Shown here: positions 22,215-24,551 of the stretch, one piece after another
How the letters are laid out: each line of letters opens with the position of its first letter
How positions within the stretch are numbered: position 1 is the stretch's first letter
Assembly (NCBI GenBank): GCA_017858295.1
Contig: JAFMBU010000010.1
Location: 1 to 24,551, forward strand
DNA: 24,551 bases
Reading direction: 5' to 3'
From: Porticoccaceae bacterium
GTDB taxonomy: Bacteria; Pseudomonadota; Gammaproteobacteria; Pseudomonadales; Porticoccaceae
The notes under the pieces: model-generated
Told to the model about the DNA's origin: nothing
The model's database searches: none
What the model saw: the letters and a program-made list of their open reading frames with translations, nothing else
Position numbers and translations under genes: made by a program

Positions 22215-23108
22215 ATGGCCAAATCGGCAGTGAGTGCGACATTAATTGAAAGCCTCAAGGTTAAAAATACGTTGGGGGAGGGCATTATCTGGGACGCGAC
22301 TAGCGCCTGCATTTGGTGGACCGATATAGATGGCAGCAAACTTTATCGCTATCAGTCCGAGGATAAACAGCTCGATCACTGGACTACACCTGAACGCTTG
22401 GGGTCTTTTGCCCTAGTTAGTGACAGCGAATTTTTGATCTGTGGCTTTGCCAGTGGTTTTGCTTACTTCAATCCCCACAGTGGAGAGCTGCAGTGGCTGG
22501 AAAAAATTGAGCAGAATAATCCGGGCACCCGACTCAATGATGGTCGCGCCGATCGACAGGGACGCTTTTGGGCAGGGAGTATGGTTGAGTCCGGTGATCA
22601 GAACGCCGGCGCTCTGTATTGCCTAGATCAGCAATTGCAGGTAACTCGTAAAGTCTCTGGGTTAACTATTTCAAATGGGCTCTGCTGGAGTCCAGACTCG
22701 ACGGTTATGTATCACACGGATACGCCATCTCGTCGGATTCATGCCTATGATTTTGACCCTGCTACTGGCGCCATTGCCAATCAACGCTGCTTAGTGCGCA
22801 CCGAGAAAGGCTGTTTCCCCGATGGTTCTACTGTGGATGTCGAAGGCTATATTTGGAATGCTCAGTGGGGTGCCAGTCAGGTGGTTCGCTATAACCCAAC
22901 AGGCGAGGTGAATTTTATTTTGCCGCTGCCGGTCAGTCAGCCAACCTGTGTCGCCTTTGGTGGGCCGCAGTTAGATAGACTCTTTATTACCAGTGCAACT
23001 CAGGGGCTTGATGAGCAGGCGCTGTTAGCCGAGCCAGAGGCGGGTAATGTCTTGGTCTTTCAAACCAATATTTCAGGCACTCCAGATTCGCGCTTTATCG
23101 CGGGTTAA
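22215..23108 (+). CDS. SMP-30/gluconolactonase family lactonase, probable galactonolactonase
   Basis: This metal-dependent lactonase with a six-bladed propeller is expected to open D-galactonolactone to D-galactonate, linking the SDR dehydrogenase to DgoD. Metal ligands fit Glu22 (GEGIIWD), Asn154 (ISNGLCWSP) and Asp203 (FPDGSTVD). Arg106 and Asn108 in TRLNDGR line the substrate site. The length of 297 residues is normal and there is no signal peptide. I chose the ATG at 22215 because GAGGG sits nine bases upstream, within the end of dgoA; a TTG at 22206 overlaps the dgoA stop and is the alternative. It is the last gene of the operon. The sugar specificity is from context; the family is secure. 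Confidence 0.92.
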   Translation: MAKSAVSATLIESLKVKNTLGEGIIWDATSACIWWTDIDGSKLYRYQSEDKQLDHWTTPERLGSFALVSDSEFLICGFASGFAYFNPHSGELQWLEKIEQNNPGTRLNDGRADRQGRFWAGSMVESGDQNAGALYCLDQQLQVTRKVSGLTISNGLCWSPDSTVMYHTDTPSRRIHAYDFDPATGAIANQRCLVRTEKGCFPDGSTVDVEGYIWNAQWGASQVVRYNPTGEVNFILPLPVSQPTCVAFGGPQLDRLFITSATQGLDEQALLAEPEAGNVLVFQTNISGTPDSRFIAG

Positions 23109-23158
23109 AAAACGCAATAATAACCCTAGCTAGAGACTGCTGATATAGGTCAGTGCTG

Positions 23159-23175
23159 TTATCGACTAGCGATAA
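23159..23175. repeat. Perfect hairpin TTATCG/CGATAA
   Basis: Six-base arms with a 5-nt loop lie 18 nt before the DUF1295 start. It is followed by A's, not T's, so it is a leader hairpin or operator and not an intrinsic terminator. Confidence 0.45.
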
Positions 23176-23193
23176 AAACAGGATAATAAGCTC

Positions 23194-24111
23194 ATGAATT
23201 ACTTCCGACCTCTGTATCCATTCCTAATGGGATGGGCCCTGATTCTCTATACCTCAACATTTTCCGAGATAGGTCTTATCAATGGGCTCGGCCAGTTAGT
23301 GCTTTTCGGTCTAGTGGTCTGCCTGCCAATCTGGCGCACTGGGCGTATGAGTTATGTGGATATAGGCTGGCCCTGGGGGCTGGTTTTGCTCGGTGTGATT
23401 AGCTATTGGTTCAGTGATGGGTACTGGCTGCGCTCTCTGGTGGTCAGTGGAATAGTGGTTTTGATTGGTCTACGGATGGGCATGGGCGCACTCAAAATGT
23501 GGCGCATGGGGCTGTTGAAAAAGGAATTTCCCCGCTATCAATATCAGCGGGGACGCTGGGAGAGGGATGGCAAAACCAACGTTCAGCTAGCGCTGCAGGT
23601 GGATGCCATTTCTCAGGGGCTGGCCAATGCATCCTTTTTAGCGCTGCCGATTTTTATTATTGCCTCGAATAATAGTCCGACATTGTCGATGTTTGAGTTG
23701 GCTGGATTACTGATTTGGCTGCTGGCATTTGCCATGGAAACTGTGGCAGATATGCAAAAATTAACGTTTTTGCAAAAGATGAAAAAAGAGGGCAAACAGC
23801 GTCAGGTTTGCGATGTGGGTCTCTGGCGCTACTGCCGGCATCCGAATTATTTTGCTGAATGGATGGTGTGGAATGGCCTGGTGATCGCGGCTATACCCTC
23901 TTGGTTAGCATTGCAGGGCAGTGAAACGACTCTGGTTTGGGTGTTGCTTGGTTTCGGGCTGCTGTTTACTTCGCGAATGATGTACAGCACCTTAGTTTAT
24001 GTCACGGGGGCGGTACCCTCGGAGTATTACTCAGCTCAGAAGCGTCCTGGCTATGCAGAGTATCAGCAGCATACTAATCGCTTTTTTCCTGGGCCGCGGC
24101 GGGGAAGTTAG
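23194..24111 (+). CDS. DUF1295 / steroid 5-alpha-reductase-like membrane protein
   Basis: This polytopic inner-membrane protein of 305 residues belongs to the DUF1295 family, which shares the C-terminal fold of steroid 5-alpha reductases and isoprenylcysteine methyltransferases. About eight hydrophobic segments are seen. The diagnostic motif GLWRYCRHPNYFAEW lies at 209-223, and a cytoplasmic charged loop (QKMKKEGKQRQVCDVG) precedes it. The actual reaction in bacteria is unknown. AGGA ten bases before the ATG supports the start. It is 85 bp after the lactonase gene on the same strand, so read-through is possible, but no link to galactose metabolism is evident. It is followed by repeat-rich non-coding DNA. 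Confidence 0.9.
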   Translation: MNYFRPLYPFLMGWALILYTSTFSEIGLINGLGQLVLFGLVVCLPIWRTGRMSYVDIGWPWGLVLLGVISYWFSDGYWLRSLVVSGIVVLIGLRMGMGALKMWRMGLLKKEFPRYQYQRGRWERDGKTNVQLALQVDAISQGLANASFLALPIFIIASNNSPTLSMFELAGLLIWLLAFAMETVADMQKLTFLQKMKKEGKQRQVCDVGLWRYCRHPNYFAEWMVWNGLVIAAIPSWLALQGSETTLVWVLLGFGLLFTSRMMYSTLVYVTGAVPSEYYSAQKRPGYAEYQQHTNRFFPGPRRGS

Positions 24112-24157
24112 TCTAGTCACCAAGCTGGGTGGCTTTGTTGAAATTACACGGCATGCT

Positions 24158-24184
24158 GTCATCCTGAGTGCAGCCGAAGGATCT
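24158..24184 (+). repeat. REP-like copy A
   Basis: It begins GTCATCCTGAGTGCAG and ends CCGAAGGATCT. It is the cleanest copy. Confidence 0.75.
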
Positions 24185-24232
24185 TTTTGTTGGGTTCGGG
24201 CAAACCCATAAACGGGCCCTGATTGATCGCAA

Positions 24233-24279
24233 AGGGTCTACATGGCTTCGCTGAAATATTTCGGGGACTGAGGGATGAC
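24233..24279 (-). repeat. REP-like copy B (degenerate)
   Basis: An inverted copy ending CTGAGGGATGAC on the plus strand. The centre (TTCGCTGAAATATTTC) is diverged. With copy C it forms a perfect 7-bp inverted repeat GGATGAC/GTCATCC separated by 10 bases. Confidence 0.5.
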
Positions 24280-24289
24280 ACTCAGTCCT

Positions 24290-24324
24290 GTCATCCTGAG
24301 AGAGCGCAGCGAACCGAAGGATCT
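24290..24324 (+). repeat. REP-like copy C
   Basis: It begins GTCATCCTGAGAGAGCG and ends CCGAAGGATCT. Its centre is eight bases longer than that of copy A. Confidence 0.75.
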
Positions 24325-24368
24325 CATGCAGAATTGCAGCGTAAAATATGAAATGCAGTACACCGGGG

Positions 24369-24395
24369 AGATTCCTCGGCTAGGCTCGGGATGAC
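24369..24395 (-). repeat. REP-like copy D
   Basis: An inverted copy reading AGATTCCTCGG at the left and CTCGGGATGAC at the right. Confidence 0.7.
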
Positions 24396-24419
24396 ACGCT
24401 AGATTGTCATAAGGGTTTT

Positions 24420-24551
24420 TTATTTTGCTGCCGCAGATTTTGTCGTTTGAGCTAACCCAATAGCGCTACGGAGATAATACTCACGGACTATATCAAGCGT
24501 TTCTTCGCGCCTATCGACCCCTTTTACGCAATCAGTTATGAATAGGTAGTA
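24420..24551 (-). CDS. Possible C-terminal end of an unknown gene (partial)
   Basis: A minus-strand frame is open from the right edge for 43 codons to a TAA at 24420-24422. The peptide has a protein-like composition (for example RREETLDIVREYYLRS, ending KSAAAK) and would be largely helical. I do not recognise the family. Forty-three open codons can occur by chance, so this rests mainly on composition and on its stopping just before the repeat region. Confidence 0.4.
   Translation of the reverse strand, partial: YYLFITDCVKGVDRREETLDIVREYYLRSAIGLAQTTKSAAAK

Larger units (their letters stand above)
24112..24419. repeat. Non-coding region with REP-like repeats
   Basis: Four related copies of the GTCATCCTGAG...GAAGGATCT sequence, in the order plus, minus, plus, minus, fill most of this region. 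No gene is seen. The alternating order looks like two head-to-head (REPIN-like) doublets. Confidence 0.75.

Noticed and set aside
24290..24324. CRISPR array in the repeat region
   Set aside because: Repeats alternate in orientation, vary in length and have unequal spacers; no cas genes are present.

Overview
The window looks like a chromosomal piece of a heterotrophic gammaproteobacterium, probably marine. This rests on an IbpA-like small heat-shock protein and a D-galactonate dehydratase that both read very like their enterobacterial counterparts, on compact operons with AT-rich leaders, and on the absence of plasmid, phage or insertion-sequence genes. The lineage is inference; no rRNA or tRNA gene is visible.

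Layout. 1-678 is AT-rich and has no gene I can support. 679-5842 is an efflux module: an RND pump and its periplasmic adaptor on the minus strand, with a divergent TetR-type regulator. 5994-7190 holds two small heat-shock proteins on the minus strand behind a sigma-32-like promoter. 7722-9342 is a Rieske oxygenase alpha subunit followed by a DoxX-family membrane protein. 9434-23108 is the core: a galactoside and galactose catabolic locus in several transcription units, interrupted by a Fic-domain protein (10751-12238) that has its own array of direct repeats upstream. 23194-24111 is a DUF1295 membrane protein. 24158-24395 holds four REP-like repeat copies in alternating orientation. The right edge may carry the 3' end of an unknown minus-strand gene.

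How the genes fit together. All five enzymes of the oxidative (De Ley-Doudoroff) galactose route are present: an SDR galactose dehydrogenase, an SMP-30 lactonase, DgoD, DgoK and DgoA. Together they take galactose to galactonolactone, galactonate, KDGal, KDPGal, and finally pyruvate plus glyceraldehyde-3-phosphate. Upstream of that route sit a cytoplasmic alpha-galactosidase (GH36), a cytoplasmic beta-galactosidase (GH42), a sodium/solute symporter and an exported alpha/beta hydrolase. No Leloir gene (galK, galT, galE), no TonB receptor and no sugar-responsive regulator is in the window. An exported ester hydrolase with both an alpha- and a beta-galactosidase suggests, as a hypothesis, use of plant or algal galactolipid head groups: digalactosyl-glycerol carries an alpha-linked galactose on a beta-linked one.

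The most unusual signals are: the Fic protein with an apparent AbiEi-like N-terminus and four direct repeats spaced 29-31 bp; the galactolipid hypothesis; a shared AATAATAA octamer in front of five galactoside-locus genes; paired inverted repeats at the 19.7 kb divergent promoter and upstream of dgoD; and a repeated 13-bp palindromic motif on both sides of the TetR gene.
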